A stretch of 64,000 nucleotides of DNA from Pseudoalteromonas rubra (lineage in GTDB: Bacteria; Pseudomonadota; Gammaproteobacteria; Enterobacterales; Alteromonadaceae). The notes beneath the pieces are model-generated. The model worked only from the letters and a program-made list of their open reading frames with translations, was not told the origin of the DNA and ran no database searches. Where the stretch lies: positions 62,001 through 126,000 of the forward strand of contig NZ_JXYA01000006.1 in the NCBI RefSeq assembly GCF_000967655.1. Direction: 5' to 3'. Positions 44,342-53,159 of the stretch are shown piece after piece; position 1 is the first letter of the stretch; the number at the start of each line of letters is the position of its first letter. The translations under genes and the position numbers were made by a program.

Positions 44342-44376
44342 AAGCAGCACGATATATCCACCGTGCTGCTTTTTAT
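44342..44376. terminator. Bidirectional terminator
   Basis: AAGCAGCACG (44342-44351), 10-nt loop, CGTGCTGCTT (44362-44371), then TTTTA. Serves the acyltransferase and the convergent peptidase gene. Confidence 0.8.
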
Positions 44377-44379
44377 CAC

Positions 44380-46455
44380 TTAGAGTTTATCCAGATTAAC
44401 ACGTAAAGTCTCTAGATGTGCTGTGATATCCGGGTCAACCTGCTTCGATGCGCTGCCCCCCAGATGCTTGGCAAAGAACTGCTCCATCGCCACAATCGAG
44501 GCCAGTTTATTATCCGGTTTCAAGAAACCATGTCCTTCATCCTTAGCCAGAAGATACTCAAGAGGATGGTTTTTAGCAGCCAGAGCCCGGGCAATATTGT
44601 CCGACTCACTCTGTGTCACGCGGGGGTCGTTTGCCCCTTGCACCAGCATCAAAGGTGCCTTGATTTGGTCCACAAAGTTAATTGGTGAGCGTGAGTGCAT
44701 ATCGGCTCTGTCTTTCGCCACTTCTGGATCTCCCACTGACACATACCAGGTACCCAGATAAGGGCGATAATGCGCAGGGAAAGACTCCATCAAGGTGATC
44801 AAGCTGGACGGGCCAACATAAGAAATCACCGCCTTGTACACATCCGGGGTAAAGGTCGCGCCAGCCAGTGCTGCATAGCCGCCATAAGAGGCACCCATAA
44901 TGCCAACGCGCTGTTTATCAGCAATGCCCTGCTCAACCAAATAGTTGACGCCATCAGTCAGGTCCTGTTGCATCGTGCCTGTGCCCCAGTTTTTCTCGGC
45001 CAGCTGAACAAAGCGCTTGCCAAACCCGAGTGAGCCGCGAAAGTTAGGTTGTAATACGGCATAACCACGGTTAGCAAAATAATGGGCTACGGGCACAAAG
45101 TAATCGCTGCTGTAACCCCAGTGATCGCGCACCCAGGGCCCACCATGCGGCAGTACTATGGTTGGCAAATTCTTTTTAACATGTTTGGGCAAAGTCAGAT
45201 AAGCCTGAATTTCAACGCCATCAGAGGCCTTATAGGTAATCGACTTTCTGTCTCCCAGCAGCGCAGGGTCAAACTCAGGCACGTCATTGAGCATCCCTGT
45301 CAGGGTGTTCTGAGCCGGCGAATAGGTATACTTCTCATCGGGTCTGTCTGCATAGGACACAGTCACCATCCACTGCCCTTCTTTATTCACTTCTTCCACT
45401 TTAATTTCAACGTCTTCAGTGAAGTAGCTTTCAATGTGCGCCAATGCCTTGGCCGCCTCGTCTGTCATAGCGTAATTACGCAGTCTCCCCCCGTAATAGG
45501 ACGCTATCAGGAGCTGTCCTTGCTCATCGAATACCACATGATGAAGATCAGACTCTCCCAATGGATCCCTGTGCTCAGTCACAATCGTTTTGTCTGTCAG
45601 ATTGACCCGCAGCAGCTCCAGTTTATCGCGCCCCTCAATACTGGCCGCGATATAGGCCGTATTGGTCGCTTCATCAAAGCTGATAATATCCAGCAATTCA
45701 CCGCTTTGTGTTCTCAGTACGCTTTGCCACGCTTTTCCGTCGAACTGATACAAGCTGAAGGAATTGTCATCATTCATGCCTGCGCCAAGGATAACCTTGC
45801 CAGTGCTGCTAAGCTGAGCATCAGACAGATTGAGGTCATTGATCTGAGTCTGCTTAAGGTGACCTGTGTCCATCGCCAGATGGAAGAAGTCTCTGCGCGC
45901 CGCAACAAGGTGGTTTGCAGCCACAATCAATGTATTAGCATCGTGCTGCGACTGCTCCAGCAATTTGTAATCCACCTTATCATTATGTGTCAGGCGGGTC
46001 ATTGCACTGATTGCCGGGTTTTGGCTGTTTAACGCTAGTTTATATAGCTGGCGATTCTCATTGCCCTGATGGTCTTTGCTAAAAATGATCTCATTTTTGC
46101 GTGCTGACCAGATAAAGCTGTCAACTGAATCCGTCAGGGTCGTTACAGCAATAGGCGTTGCATCGGGCGTATCGGCTGCAACTAAAAACAAATTCTGCGC
46201 GCCATTGTGCATTTTCAAGAACGCAATCCATTTGCCATCGGGAGAGAGTGTTACTGCACTTTTATCGCTACCGCCGAACAAGCTTGCGACATCGACAAAA
46301 GCCGGAGCCTGAACCAATGCGCTTTGCTGGAAAGCCGGTTGCGCACCCTGTTGTGCAGAGCTTTGCGCACACCCCGACAGCATCGCTGTGCTCAGAATGG
46401 CACTTAAGGCAACACTTACTTTCAGTCTGGTTAATTGTTTTTTATTCTTCATCAT
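44380..46455 (-). CDS. Lipid-anchored S9 family peptidase (prolyl oligopeptidase / acylaminoacyl peptidase type)
   Basis: 691 residues from ATG 46455 (AAGGAG 6 nt upstream). Lipoprotein signal ending AMLSGC, a seven-bladed beta-propeller (~60-420; SPDGKWIAFLKMHNGAQNLF), then an alpha/beta-hydrolase domain with nucleophile MGASYGGYAALAG, acid VQGANDPRVTQSES and histidine DEGHGFL. S9C-type enzymes trim short peptides that fit through the propeller; lipid anchoring places it in the periplasm or outer membrane, suggesting peptide scavenging. Divergent from the DUF2975 gene. Confidence 0.92.
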   Translation of the reverse strand: MMKNKKQLTRLKVSVALSAILSTAMLSGCAQSSAQQGAQPAFQQSALVQAPAFVDVASLFGGSDKSAVTLSPDGKWIAFLKMHNGAQNLFLVAADTPDATPIAVTTLTDSVDSFIWSARKNEIIFSKDHQGNENRQLYKLALNSQNPAISAMTRLTHNDKVDYKLLEQSQHDANTLIVAANHLVAARRDFFHLAMDTGHLKQTQINDLNLSDAQLSSTGKVILGAGMNDDNSFSLYQFDGKAWQSVLRTQSGELLDIISFDEATNTAYIAASIEGRDKLELLRVNLTDKTIVTEHRDPLGESDLHHVVFDEQGQLLIASYYGGRLRNYAMTDEAAKALAHIESYFTEDVEIKVEEVNKEGQWMVTVSYADRPDEKYTYSPAQNTLTGMLNDVPEFDPALLGDRKSITYKASDGVEIQAYLTLPKHVKKNLPTIVLPHGGPWVRDHWGYSSDYFVPVAHYFANRGYAVLQPNFRGSLGFGKRFVQLAEKNWGTGTMQQDLTDGVNYLVEQGIADKQRVGIMGASYGGYAALAGATFTPDVYKAVISYVGPSSLITLMESFPAHYRPYLGTWYVSVGDPEVAKDRADMHSRSPINFVDQIKAPLMLVQGANDPRVTQSESDNIARALAAKNHPLEYLLAKDEGHGFLKPDNKLASIVAMEQFFAKHLGGSASKQVDPDITAHLETLRVNLDKL

Positions 46456-46527
46456 GTCACTCCTTCCATTTGTTGAAAACATCATTACACGACTTTTTAT
46501 TATTGTAAAACGATAATTTATTTTATT

Positions 46528-46558
46528 TTTACAGAAATTAGTTTCTGTATGGTATGAT
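46528..46558 (+). promoter_or_regulatory. Promoter and dyad operator of the DUF2975-XRE pair
   Basis: TTTACA (46528-46533) and TATGAT (46553-46558) form a -35/-10-like pair with 19-bp spacing. The dyad ACAGAAA-TTAG-TTTCTGT (46531-46548) fills the spacer, so a bound regulator would control this promoter, probably the downstream XRE protein (inference). Confidence 0.6.
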
Positions 46559-46593
46559 TAGTGTCAATAACAACATCAAAAGAAGAGAGCTTT

Positions 46594-47109
46594 ATGGTCA
46601 AATCGACAGACAAAATTCAGCGCTGGTGCGGCGCCTTTCGTGCAGCGGTATTGGGGATCAGTGGCATGGTATTTTCGTTCCTTGCATATCAGCTGGCTAT
46701 CAATGGACAGGTGCGTTATGTCGAAGGTGAATCATTTGATTTACTTTGGCAAAGTGAACAGGCAAGCAATGGCGTGTTGTTTGGTCTGAGTGTGCCATTA
46801 CTGGTAGGCATGTTACTGAGCGTTTACTGGATCATTCGGCTCCTGAAACTCTTTAGCAACGGGCAGTTTTTCCATCACAGCTGTTATATCTGCTATCAGG
46901 GCTTTATCTGGACCAAAATTGCCTTGGTACTCTATTCGTCTGGCCTGACTTTTTCACTGGATTATTGGTATCACACGCTCTACCACTCCAATCAGGTGGT
47001 ACTGAAAATCCCCTTTGGTGAACTTATGACGCTCGGACTATTTGCTGTGGTGGCCTACCTGCTAAAAGCAGCAAAAGAGATAGAAGATGAAAACAAGGAG
47101 TTTATTTAA
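46594..47109 (+). CDS. DUF2975 membrane protein
   Basis: 171 residues from ATG 46594 (GAAGAGAG upstream). Four hydrophobic segments: AAVLGISGMVFSFLAYQLAI, GVLFGLSVPLLVGMLLSVYW, KIALVLYSSGLTFSL and LMTLGLFAVVAYLLKAAKEI; the ending AKEIEDENKEFI is typical. DUF2975 proteins nearly always precede a small YozG-type XRE regulator, as here. Their joint role is unknown, although a membrane-sensing, regulator-sequestering unit has been suggested by the arrangement. Confidence 0.88.
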   Translation: MVKSTDKIQRWCGAFRAAVLGISGMVFSFLAYQLAINGQVRYVEGESFDLLWQSEQASNGVLFGLSVPLLVGMLLSVYWIIRLLKLFSNGQFFHHSCYICYQGFIWTKIALVLYSSGLTFSLDYWYHTLYHSNQVVLKIPFGELMTLGLFAVVAYLLKAAKEIEDENKEFI

Positions 47110-47112
47110 GCC

Positions 47113-47325
47113 ATGGAAATTGTTGTCAACTTAGATGTGGTGATGGCAATGCGCAAAGTGTCATCCAAAGAACTCGCCAAAGCCATTGGGATCACTGAAG
47201 CCAACTTGTCTTTGCTAAAACGCGGTAAGGTGAAAGGGGTGCGCTTTGAAACGCTGGCACAGATCTGCCACTACTTAGACTGTCAGCCCGGCGATCTGCT
47301 GGCCTTTAAACCAGATGGAGAGTAA
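47113..47325 (+). CDS. YozG-type XRE/Cro-C1 regulator
   Basis: 70 residues: MEIVVNLDVVMAMRKVSSKE, then LAKAIGITEANLSLLKRGKV and a C-terminal FETLAQICHYLDCQPGDLLA. This compact HTH fills the whole protein and is the normal partner of DUF2975, starting 3 nt after it. Likely represses its own promoter at the dyad at 46531-46548. Two cysteines in the C-terminal helix could add redox control, but no evidence exists. Confidence 0.9.
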   Translation: MEIVVNLDVVMAMRKVSSKELAKAIGITEANLSLLKRGKVKGVRFETLAQICHYLDCQPGDLLAFKPDGE

Positions 47326-47330
47326 CAACA

Positions 47331-47358
47331 TAGGGTTGCAAGATGCACTGCAACCCTA
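47331..47358. terminator. Hairpin between XRE and porin genes
   Basis: TAGGGTTGCA (47331-47340), 8-nt loop, TGCAACCCTA (47349-47358), between convergent stops. Likely shared terminator. Confidence 0.6.
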
Positions 47359-47375
47359 AACCTCACAAAGATGAG

Positions 47376-48170
47376 TTAGAACTGAGCCACAAACTGCAAG
47401 CTGGTTTCTTCACCGGCATCACGATCTATGTATTCAGCTCTTAGGTAGTAGCTGTCGTTAAAGAAGTACTTACCTTCCAGTGCTAAATCTGAGTCATAAG
47501 AGCCCACGCCCACAGCAATGTTGCGGTTAAAGTAGAAGTTAACCAGAGCATTGTTATACGAGAAATCTGAGGAACCCAAATCGACCTCATGATGGGATAC
47601 ATCAACGCTGATGTAGCGCTCTGCATCCAGGTGCATAAAGTAGCGGCCTGAAACCGTATAGTTGTCCATTTCATCATCGGTATCAATTGTGACACCTAAA
47701 TAGTCAGTATCATTAAGCTGATGATTATACTGAGCTTTTAACCAGGTGCTGTCGGCACCCAGATCAAATTCATTGCGACGAACACTGAGCTTCAGCTTGT
47801 CGTTATACAGATAACCGATCCCGTAAGTATAATGGTCGTCTATTTCACCCAGGTCGCTGACCTGACCAACCACGAATACTTCTTTGCTAAAGTATCCCTC
47901 ACCGGCAAAAGAGAAGCGGTTCATATATTCGTCGTTGTAGTAACTCAGGCCAACATTGCTGTCGGTATCCAGGTAACCATAGTCATCCCAAACACCTGAA
48001 CTCTGCTGTGGTGCAAAGAAGTAACGACTGCTCAGCATCAACGCATCGTTATCAAAAGTGCGGTCCTGATCGGTATAGGTTGCACTGTTAAACCATTGCT
48101 TGGTCTCAGTAGCGTGAGCGGATGTGGCGGTAACAGCGGCGAGTGCCGCAAGTGTGAGTAGCTTTTTCAT
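47376..48170 (-). CDS. Putative outer-membrane porin
   Basis: 264 residues with signal peptide (MKKLLTLAALAAVTATSAHA) and alternating-residue beta strands rich in aromatic girdle residues (YMNRFSFAGEGYF, LKLSVRRNEFDLG, YYLRAEYIDRD), ending in Phe (LQFVAQF), the usual BAM-recognition terminus. Matches the small putative-porin group found in Alteromonadales and Vibrio. Probably a 12-strand or smaller barrel; pore specificity unknown. Highly acidic loops (DTDDEMDN) hint at cation or Ca binding. Confidence 0.8.
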   Translation of the reverse strand: MKKLLTLAALAAVTATSAHATETKQWFNSATYTDQDRTFDNDALMLSSRYFFAPQQSSGVWDDYGYLDTDSNVGLSYYNDEYMNRFSFAGEGYFSKEVFVVGQVSDLGEIDDHYTYGIGYLYNDKLKLSVRRNEFDLGADSTWLKAQYNHQLNDTDYLGVTIDTDDEMDNYTVSGRYFMHLDAERYISVDVSHHEVDLGSSDFSYNNALVNFYFNRNIAVGVGSYDSDLALEGKYFFNDSYYLRAEYIDRDAGEETSLQFVAQF

Positions 48171-48377
48171 AAAAACCCTTTATTTCCATATAGTAAAGCG
48201 GTAATGCTCACAACTTCGTGAGCGCGGCGGATGGTATAAGAACGAAACTGAACGCGCAATGACTTTTATAGAAATCAGCCTGATAAAACCACCTAAAATC
48301 AAAATCGATGCACCATTGATAATTACATCAAAAAAGGTACAACCTTCTTTTATTCACACTTATTTAAAGGATTATTT

Positions 48378-48698
48378 ATGTTAAAGAAAGCAATTACCTT
48401 TGCGTTAGCCCTGACAATGTTCAACGCAATGGCGGGCATGACGAATCACAATGGCGAGATTGCAAATATGAGGACCTGGGTATCAGGTTCGGACACATAT
48501 GGTGTCTGGGTGAGTCTGAAAAACAACCCTAGTATTTGCTCTGGCGGCTTTTTCCTGCCCGATACTTCAGACAATAAACAGCTGGTATATAGCACACTGC
48601 TCGCGGCACACCTTTCTGGTAAAGCCATTATGATCCAGGCGGCAGATAGCGCCTACAAAATTGGCGATCGCTGCCGCATTAACTACGTCATGCTTTAA
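48378..48698 (+). CDS. Small secreted protein of unknown function
   Basis: 106 residues, signal peptide (MLKKAITFALALTMFNAMA), mature ~87 residues with two cysteines (PSICSGGFFLP; GDRCRINYV) likely forming one disulfide. The pattern 'V.l..NPs.CSGGFflP ... LLAAHLSGKAIMIQAAD' resembles a group of small secreted beta-rich proteins in Vibrio and Pseudoalteromonas, and faintly the OB-like B subunits of AB5 toxins, but no A subunit is present. AAAGGA 7 nt before the start. Stand-alone unit. Confidence 0.65.
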   Translation: MLKKAITFALALTMFNAMAGMTNHNGEIANMRTWVSGSDTYGVWVSLKNNPSICSGGFFLPDTSDNKQLVYSTLLAAHLSGKAIMIQAADSAYKIGDRCRINYVML

Positions 48699-48846
48699 CA
48701 GCACTGATCCCAGGTGCCTATCGCGACTCAAGCAAGGCACCTCATACTTCCCGGCTACCTGAGTAAAGCAATCCCGTCCAAACTCATTATTCCTCCATAT
48801 TTTTGCGATATACTCAACATTGGGTAAGAATAGAGTAGGAAATACA

Positions 48847-50697
48847 ATGCGCCATTTTACACGTGCCATGTTAGCCGGTGCGATGCTAACCTTGCTGTCT
48901 GGTTGTCAGCTAGGCAGTAACGACGAAGTACAAAGCAATATTGCCATCACCAAAGTCTCCACAGGTCCGCTTGAAACACTAGAGCCAAATACCGCTGTGA
49001 AGGTTTACTATGAGGTCGACATCCTCGGCTTTAAAGACATTGATGTTGATGTACACTTTTATATGGTTCATGCCGCCGAGCTGGATACCAGCAACGGTGA
49101 AGAAGCCGAAATTGAAGAAGTACACAAAGTGGGCGCACTGGAGCTGACTCAGGTCAGTGAAGGCAGCCACAGCTTTGAAACCGAGATCACCATTCCGGAT
49201 ACCCTGCTGGGTGGCCACTATCACTTAATCGCACAGATTGACCCTCATGATGACCATGTGGAAGACGTAGAAGAAGACAACCATCCATCGGTTGATCATG
49301 CGCCTTTTGCTGATGGCGAATTTCCATTTGCAGACGTACATGTCCGTGTTTTAGAAAGCCATGATTACAAACTACTGGATGCACAGTTTGGTCAGCAGGC
49401 TTTGATCCTGGATGTGCCTGACAATACCGATGGCACCAGTGACCATCATTCCGACTTAGTTGGCTACCTGAGCGCAGATTACGAAGGTTCGAACCTGGGT
49501 AGTACCGCTATCACAGCAGAAGTGTTGGTAAACGGCAACTGGCAAGCAACCCATTTCTGGAATGCCGAAAATACCGCGTACGAGGCGCAACTCACCCATA
49601 ACTTTACTGCCGGCTTGCACGATGAGCACATTGGTTTTGACATTGCCCTGGATGACGCCCTGCTTAGCCAGATTTATCAGGGTTATGACGCAACTGTGGG
49701 GCAGTCTTTGCAAGTTCGTTTTACCTTAACGGATCTGGCGCAAAATGCAGAAACTATCACAGACAACAATGTGATCGAAACTGAGATCCCTTTGTACTTC
49801 TTTACTGGTGAGAGCACGGATACAGAGCAAAGCCTGGCAAAGCGTGATGCCCAGTATTCAGTGGGTCTGGCGAATATCAAGCTTGAGAAAGAATTTGATA
49901 AATCTTACGGTAACAAGTCTAAGTTCAGTGTTGGCGTTGATTTAAGCGGCCAGCTGTTTATTGTGCCGACCGGCGATCCGGGCGGGCGCATTGCAGGTGA
50001 AGGCGTGGTCGAGGCTTACTTCTTCAACGCACAAAACACCCTGTTCAGTATTTCCTACGATGGCAGCGCTTATGTCAGTGGCCAAAACACCGGCTACGCG
50101 TCTGAAATGATCATCTTTAATAACGTTGCGTTTGAAGATGAGAAATACACCACTAAGTACGAAAAGTCCTGGGAAAAGTCCTGGGAAGAAGAAAAAGTGC
50201 TGGCAAAGGCCCGCTTTACCATAGGTCCGGTGCCTATGAGTGTTGAAGCCGGTGTTACCGGTAACCTGGGTTTTGAGCTGACAGTCGGCTACAACGCAGA
50301 GCTCTATGCTGAAGGTGACCTGTTCCATGTCGACTTTGGCGCCTTCGGCCGTGGCGGTGTGAACCTGGGCCTGGTCTCAGCCGGTATCCAGGCGATTTTG
50401 ACCTTAATCGACAACACTTTTGCCATGGAGTCCAATGCAGGCTTTGCTCTGGTTTCAACCAGTAATAAAGCACCGCACATTTATTACGGTATTGAACTGA
50501 AGAACGACCTTGACGTGATCTCAGGTAAATTTGGTTTATACGCCGAAACCATTGGCGTAAAGTGGTGTAAAAAGTGGGGGATCCCTTACCCGTGTGGTAA
50601 GAAAACTCACCGTTACGACCTGTGGCTATACCAAACGCCAAGCGTGTATAACAAATCCTGGACTTTATATTCCAAAGAGGACGAAATCGAACTATGA
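48847..50697 (+). CDS. Large lipoprotein, partner of the vitellogenin-like gene downstream
   Basis: 616 residues from ATG 48847 (AGGAAA upstream). Lipobox LLSGC with C20. Residues ~30-160 look like a CARDB/Ig-type domain (LLGGHYHLIAQIDPHDD; very rich in His/Asp/Glu at 131-151), a second beta domain follows (~175-320, VGYLSADYEGSNLG), then a ~290-residue Gly/aromatic-rich domain (VEAGVTGNLGFELTVGYNAE, FGAFGRGGVNLGLVSAG) ending in a Cys pair (WCKKWGIPYPCGKK). No named family fits. The next gene starts inside its stop codon (ATGA), so the two proteins are surely made together. The acidic-histidine tract could bind metal. Confidence 0.78.
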   Translation: MRHFTRAMLAGAMLTLLSGCQLGSNDEVQSNIAITKVSTGPLETLEPNTAVKVYYEVDILGFKDIDVDVHFYMVHAAELDTSNGEEAEIEEVHKVGALELTQVSEGSHSFETEITIPDTLLGGHYHLIAQIDPHDDHVEDVEEDNHPSVDHAPFADGEFPFADVHVRVLESHDYKLLDAQFGQQALILDVPDNTDGTSDHHSDLVGYLSADYEGSNLGSTAITAEVLVNGNWQATHFWNAENTAYEAQLTHNFTAGLHDEHIGFDIALDDALLSQIYQGYDATVGQSLQVRFTLTDLAQNAETITDNNVIETEIPLYFFTGESTDTEQSLAKRDAQYSVGLANIKLEKEFDKSYGNKSKFSVGVDLSGQLFIVPTGDPGGRIAGEGVVEAYFFNAQNTLFSISYDGSAYVSGQNTGYASEMIIFNNVAFEDEKYTTKYEKSWEKSWEEEKVLAKARFTIGPVPMSVEAGVTGNLGFELTVGYNAELYAEGDLFHVDFGAFGRGGVNLGLVSAGIQAILTLIDNTFAMESNAGFALVSTSNKAPHIYYGIELKNDLDVISGKFGLYAETIGVKWCKKWGIPYPCGKKTHRYDLWLYQTPSVYNKSWTLYSKEDEIEL

Positions 50698-52391
50698 CCT
50701 TGTGTCGATTGACTCTGCTTGCAGCGCCCTGGGTGGCGCTGACAAGCGCTCAGGTAATGGCTGGCACACTCTGCCAGCCACAATACCAGTTTGATATCCA
50801 AACCCAGACTTCCTTTGATTACATTAAGCTGCAAAGTGCCCCGCAAATGTCGACTGTGCACTTGCAGGGCAAGCTGTCGCTTAAAGCCGCGCAAAAAGGC
50901 GACGAGAAAAACTGGTGGGCCATCAAGGCCGATCAGGTTGCTGCCGTTCAGGGTAAAACGCGTATTCCGCTGCCCAGTTATGAACATGCTTTTGCCTTGA
51001 AATTAACGGACAAGGGGCTTATCAGCGACTTCTACTTTGCCGCTGAGCTCGACCAGCAAACCCAGGACAAGCTCAAAGGGCTGGCTTATTATCTGCAGTA
51101 TCAACGTGATATCAGTCAGGTAAGCAAAGAGCCCGATACCCTTGGACAATACCAGCCGGCATACCAGCAAGCCGATAAGCAACTAAAAATGGTCAAACAA
51201 CACTACAGCGACTTTGACCGCACTGTGCTGAGCACCTTTAATCGCATTGAGGTGCTCGATTCAGCCCACCTGATCACCCCGGATAGCTGTTTTTTAGCAC
51301 ACCGTGAAGGCAATGAAGTGCTGGCGCTGAGCGGGACCGACCTGCGTTTTGGCTCCCGGCAAAACTATACGCTGACACGTGTTGCCCAGACTTTTAACAC
51401 CCCCTTGTACGAACTGGACGACGACCTGACACGCTGGCAGCACACCCAGGTTGAACTCAGTGAAGCCGAAAAAGCGCGCCTAGCCGCCGAGTTGCAACAG
51501 CTGATCACAGGCCAGGACATCACCCAAATCGATGCTCATACCCTGTCTATTTTGCTAAAAAAATACGATGCTGTGATTGGCACCCTGGGTCCATTAATGC
51601 TCTCTGGTACGCTGAACGACAAAGCTCAGATGCGGCTGTTTAATGCACTCGGGCAGCTGGACTCAGCAACCAGCCAGCATTTACTCAGCAGTCTGTTGCA
51701 AGCCGAGAAGCAACCACTCACTCAGTTCCGTGCACTGCGTGCTCTGACCCAGGGCAATGCGCCGCTGTCACAGCAAGCCACGGATATGCTGCTGGAGATG
51801 CTGGTCAATGGGTTTAGCACGTTAGATGCGGAAGTTGAATCCAGTTTCTATATGACATTGGGCATTTTACTCAACAATCGCGACACCTCTGACACTGCCG
51901 CGCAAATAAGCCTGGCTATCACAGAGCAGATCACGCTTGGCGAGAGCGAAGGAAAAACCGCCAATCTGCTGAGCGCACTGGGGAACAGTCGCAACCCGCA
52001 GCATGAGCCATTGCTCGCAGCTCACCTGTCTGACAACAGCGCCCGTATTGAGAAAGCTTCTATCCGTGCGCTGGGCATGATGAAAACCGACACGGCCTAT
52101 CAAAACCTGGAACAGCACTTCTTCAAGTCGCCTGAGCGGAATAAAAAAGCGCTGCTCAGTGCCCTGGGGAATTATCAGATGAGTGCGAAAACCAGTGATA
52201 CCGTGCTGAATATGGCGGTTAGTGATCAGGACGACGCCGTTCGCCTGGCCGCTATCAAAGCCTTAGCGACCCAAAAGCAAAAAGACGGTATAAAGCCCGT
52301 ACTGCGTCAGGCACTGCAAAACGAAACCTCACGGCGTAATTTTAAGGCCATCATTAAACTGCTACACAGCGAAGAAGAAAAGACCCAATAG
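50694..52391 (+). CDS. Exported protein resembling the lipid-transfer module of vitellogenin/MTP, with HEAT-like helices
   Basis: 565 residues. Signal peptide (cleavage near VMA-GTLCQ), then a beta-rich region (~27-245) and an alpha-helical repeat region (~260-565; HEAT-like, e.g. ARIEKASIRALGMMKTDTAY, VRLAAIKALATQKQKDG). This beta-barrel plus superhelix order, the phrase GLISDFYFAAELDQQTQDKL with LKGLAYYLQYQRD, and EPDTLGQYQPAY in the right places recall the N-terminal module of large lipid-transfer proteins (V-N-lKrGllsllQ, then E-dv-G-C-t-Y). That similarity is my pattern reading, not a search result. HEAT-repeat scaffold is the safe annotation. Ends at a strong terminator. Confidence 0.72.
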   Translation: MTLCRLTLLAAPWVALTSAQVMAGTLCQPQYQFDIQTQTSFDYIKLQSAPQMSTVHLQGKLSLKAAQKGDEKNWWAIKADQVAAVQGKTRIPLPSYEHAFALKLTDKGLISDFYFAAELDQQTQDKLKGLAYYLQYQRDISQVSKEPDTLGQYQPAYQQADKQLKMVKQHYSDFDRTVLSTFNRIEVLDSAHLITPDSCFLAHREGNEVLALSGTDLRFGSRQNYTLTRVAQTFNTPLYELDDDLTRWQHTQVELSEAEKARLAAELQQLITGQDITQIDAHTLSILLKKYDAVIGTLGPLMLSGTLNDKAQMRLFNALGQLDSATSQHLLSSLLQAEKQPLTQFRALRALTQGNAPLSQQATDMLLEMLVNGFSTLDAEVESSFYMTLGILLNNRDTSDTAAQISLAITEQITLGESEGKTANLLSALGNSRNPQHEPLLAAHLSDNSARIEKASIRALGMMKTDTAYQNLEQHFFKSPERNKKALLSALGNYQMSAKTSDTVLNMAVSDQDDAVRLAAIKALATQKQKDGIKPVLRQALQNETSRRNFKAIIKLLHSEEEKTQ

Positions 52392-52408
52392 CGCCTCAGA
52401 GTGATGAT

Positions 52409-52440
52409 AAACCCCACATTTTAAAGTGGGGTTTATTTTT
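52409..52440 (+). terminator. Intrinsic terminator of the lipoprotein / HEAT-protein operon
   Basis: AAACCCCAC (52409-52417), ATTTTAAA loop, GTGGGGTTT (52426-52434), then ATTTTTT. Classical shape. Confidence 0.9.
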
Positions 52441-52512
52441 TCAGTCGTCAGATGGTATTTATCCGGCGCTATTTGTCTTTATTCAAGGCTTCCACCTCTT
52501 TAGTTACTTATA

Positions 52513-52538
52513 TATACTTAAGCACCAAAATAAGTATA
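52513..52538. promoter_or_regulatory. Dyad operator upstream of the HxlR gene
   Basis: TATACTTA (52513-52520) and TAAGTATA (52531-52538) are perfect inverted repeats with a 10-bp spacer, 28 nt before the start. HxlR-family dimers bind this type of dyad; autoregulation is likely. Confidence 0.65.
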
Positions 52539-52566
52539 GCAACCTATAAAGTCAGGAAATCATCCT

Positions 52567-52950
52567 ATGAGTAACACAAGCCCCGCCCGCCGGGTCTTTG
52601 AGCAAAACGAACGCTGCCCGATCCGCAATGTGGTCGCCCAGATAGGCGACAAATGGTCGATTTTAATTCTGTTTGCACTGGTCGATGGCCCCGATCGTTT
52701 CAACGCCCTGAAATCACGGATCAAGGGCATATCACAGCGGATGCTGACACAGACCTTGCGCGATATGGAGCGCGATGGCTATGTTAAGCGCACGGTTTAT
52801 GCTGAGGTTCCCGTTAAGGTCGAATATGAGCTCACCGAGCTGGGACGCGGGCTTGCCAAATCCGCCTGGCAACTGGTGTCCTGGGCCGACGATCACTTCG
52901 ATGAAATAAGCGCCGCCCGTACTCGGTATGACGAGGCCAATAAGCAGTAA
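52567..52950 (+). CDS. HxlR-family transcriptional regulator
   Basis: 127 residues. Winged helix with RCPIRNVVAQIGDKWSILIL (Cys at the usual HxlR redox position), LKSRIKGISQRMLTQTLRDM and wing VPVKVEYELTELGRGL. HxlR proteins respond to formaldehyde, quinones or other electrophiles, often through that N-terminal cysteine. It converges on the tautomerase gene with no gap between stops (52950/52951). The neighbouring GST, NTF2-like and tautomerase genes fit an electrophile-defence theme. Confidence 0.92.
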   Translation: MSNTSPARRVFEQNERCPIRNVVAQIGDKWSILILFALVDGPDRFNALKSRIKGISQRMLTQTLRDMERDGYVKRTVYAEVPVKVEYELTELGRGLAKSAWQLVSWADDHFDEISAARTRYDEANKQ

Positions 52951-53157
52951 TTATTGTGCTTGTCGCAGCCTGAGCGCCGTGACCTGTTCAAAGCCAATCC
53001 CCCAGTTGTCAGTGGGGACTTCGTCAATAACCACAAACGTCGTCTGTGGATTTTTACCCAGTACATCGACCATCAGCTGGGTGGCGCCTTTGATCAGTGA
53101 CTGTTTCTGCGCGTTGGTCACGCCCTCATCGGTGATTTTGATATGGATATAAGGCAT
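52951..53157 (-). CDS. 4-Oxalocrotonate tautomerase-like protein
   Basis: 68 residues from ATG 53157. After Met removal the catalytic Pro1 is exposed (MPYIHIKITDEGVTNAQKQS), with the beta-hairpin NPQTTFVVIDEVPTDNWGIG typical of the family. Such enzymes interconvert enol/keto acids in aromatic catabolism or act as general tautomerases. A frame extension to 53214 would place Pro internally and abolish activity, so the shorter form is preferred. Last gene of the GST-NTF2-tautomerase unit. Confidence 0.88.
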   Translation of the reverse strand: MPYIHIKITDEGVTNAQKQSLIKGATQLMVDVLGKNPQTTFVVIDEVPTDNWGIGFEQVTALRLRQAQ

Positions 53158-53159
53158 AG

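Noticed and set aside
45082..46032. 316-codon open frame on the plus strand
   Set aside because: Lies antisense inside the S9 peptidase gene, has no ribosome site or recognisable domain; shadow of biased codon use.
48378..48698. AB5-toxin B subunit
   Set aside because: The faint pattern similarity is not backed by an A-subunit gene or a clear pentameric-fold signature; left as unknown secreted protein.
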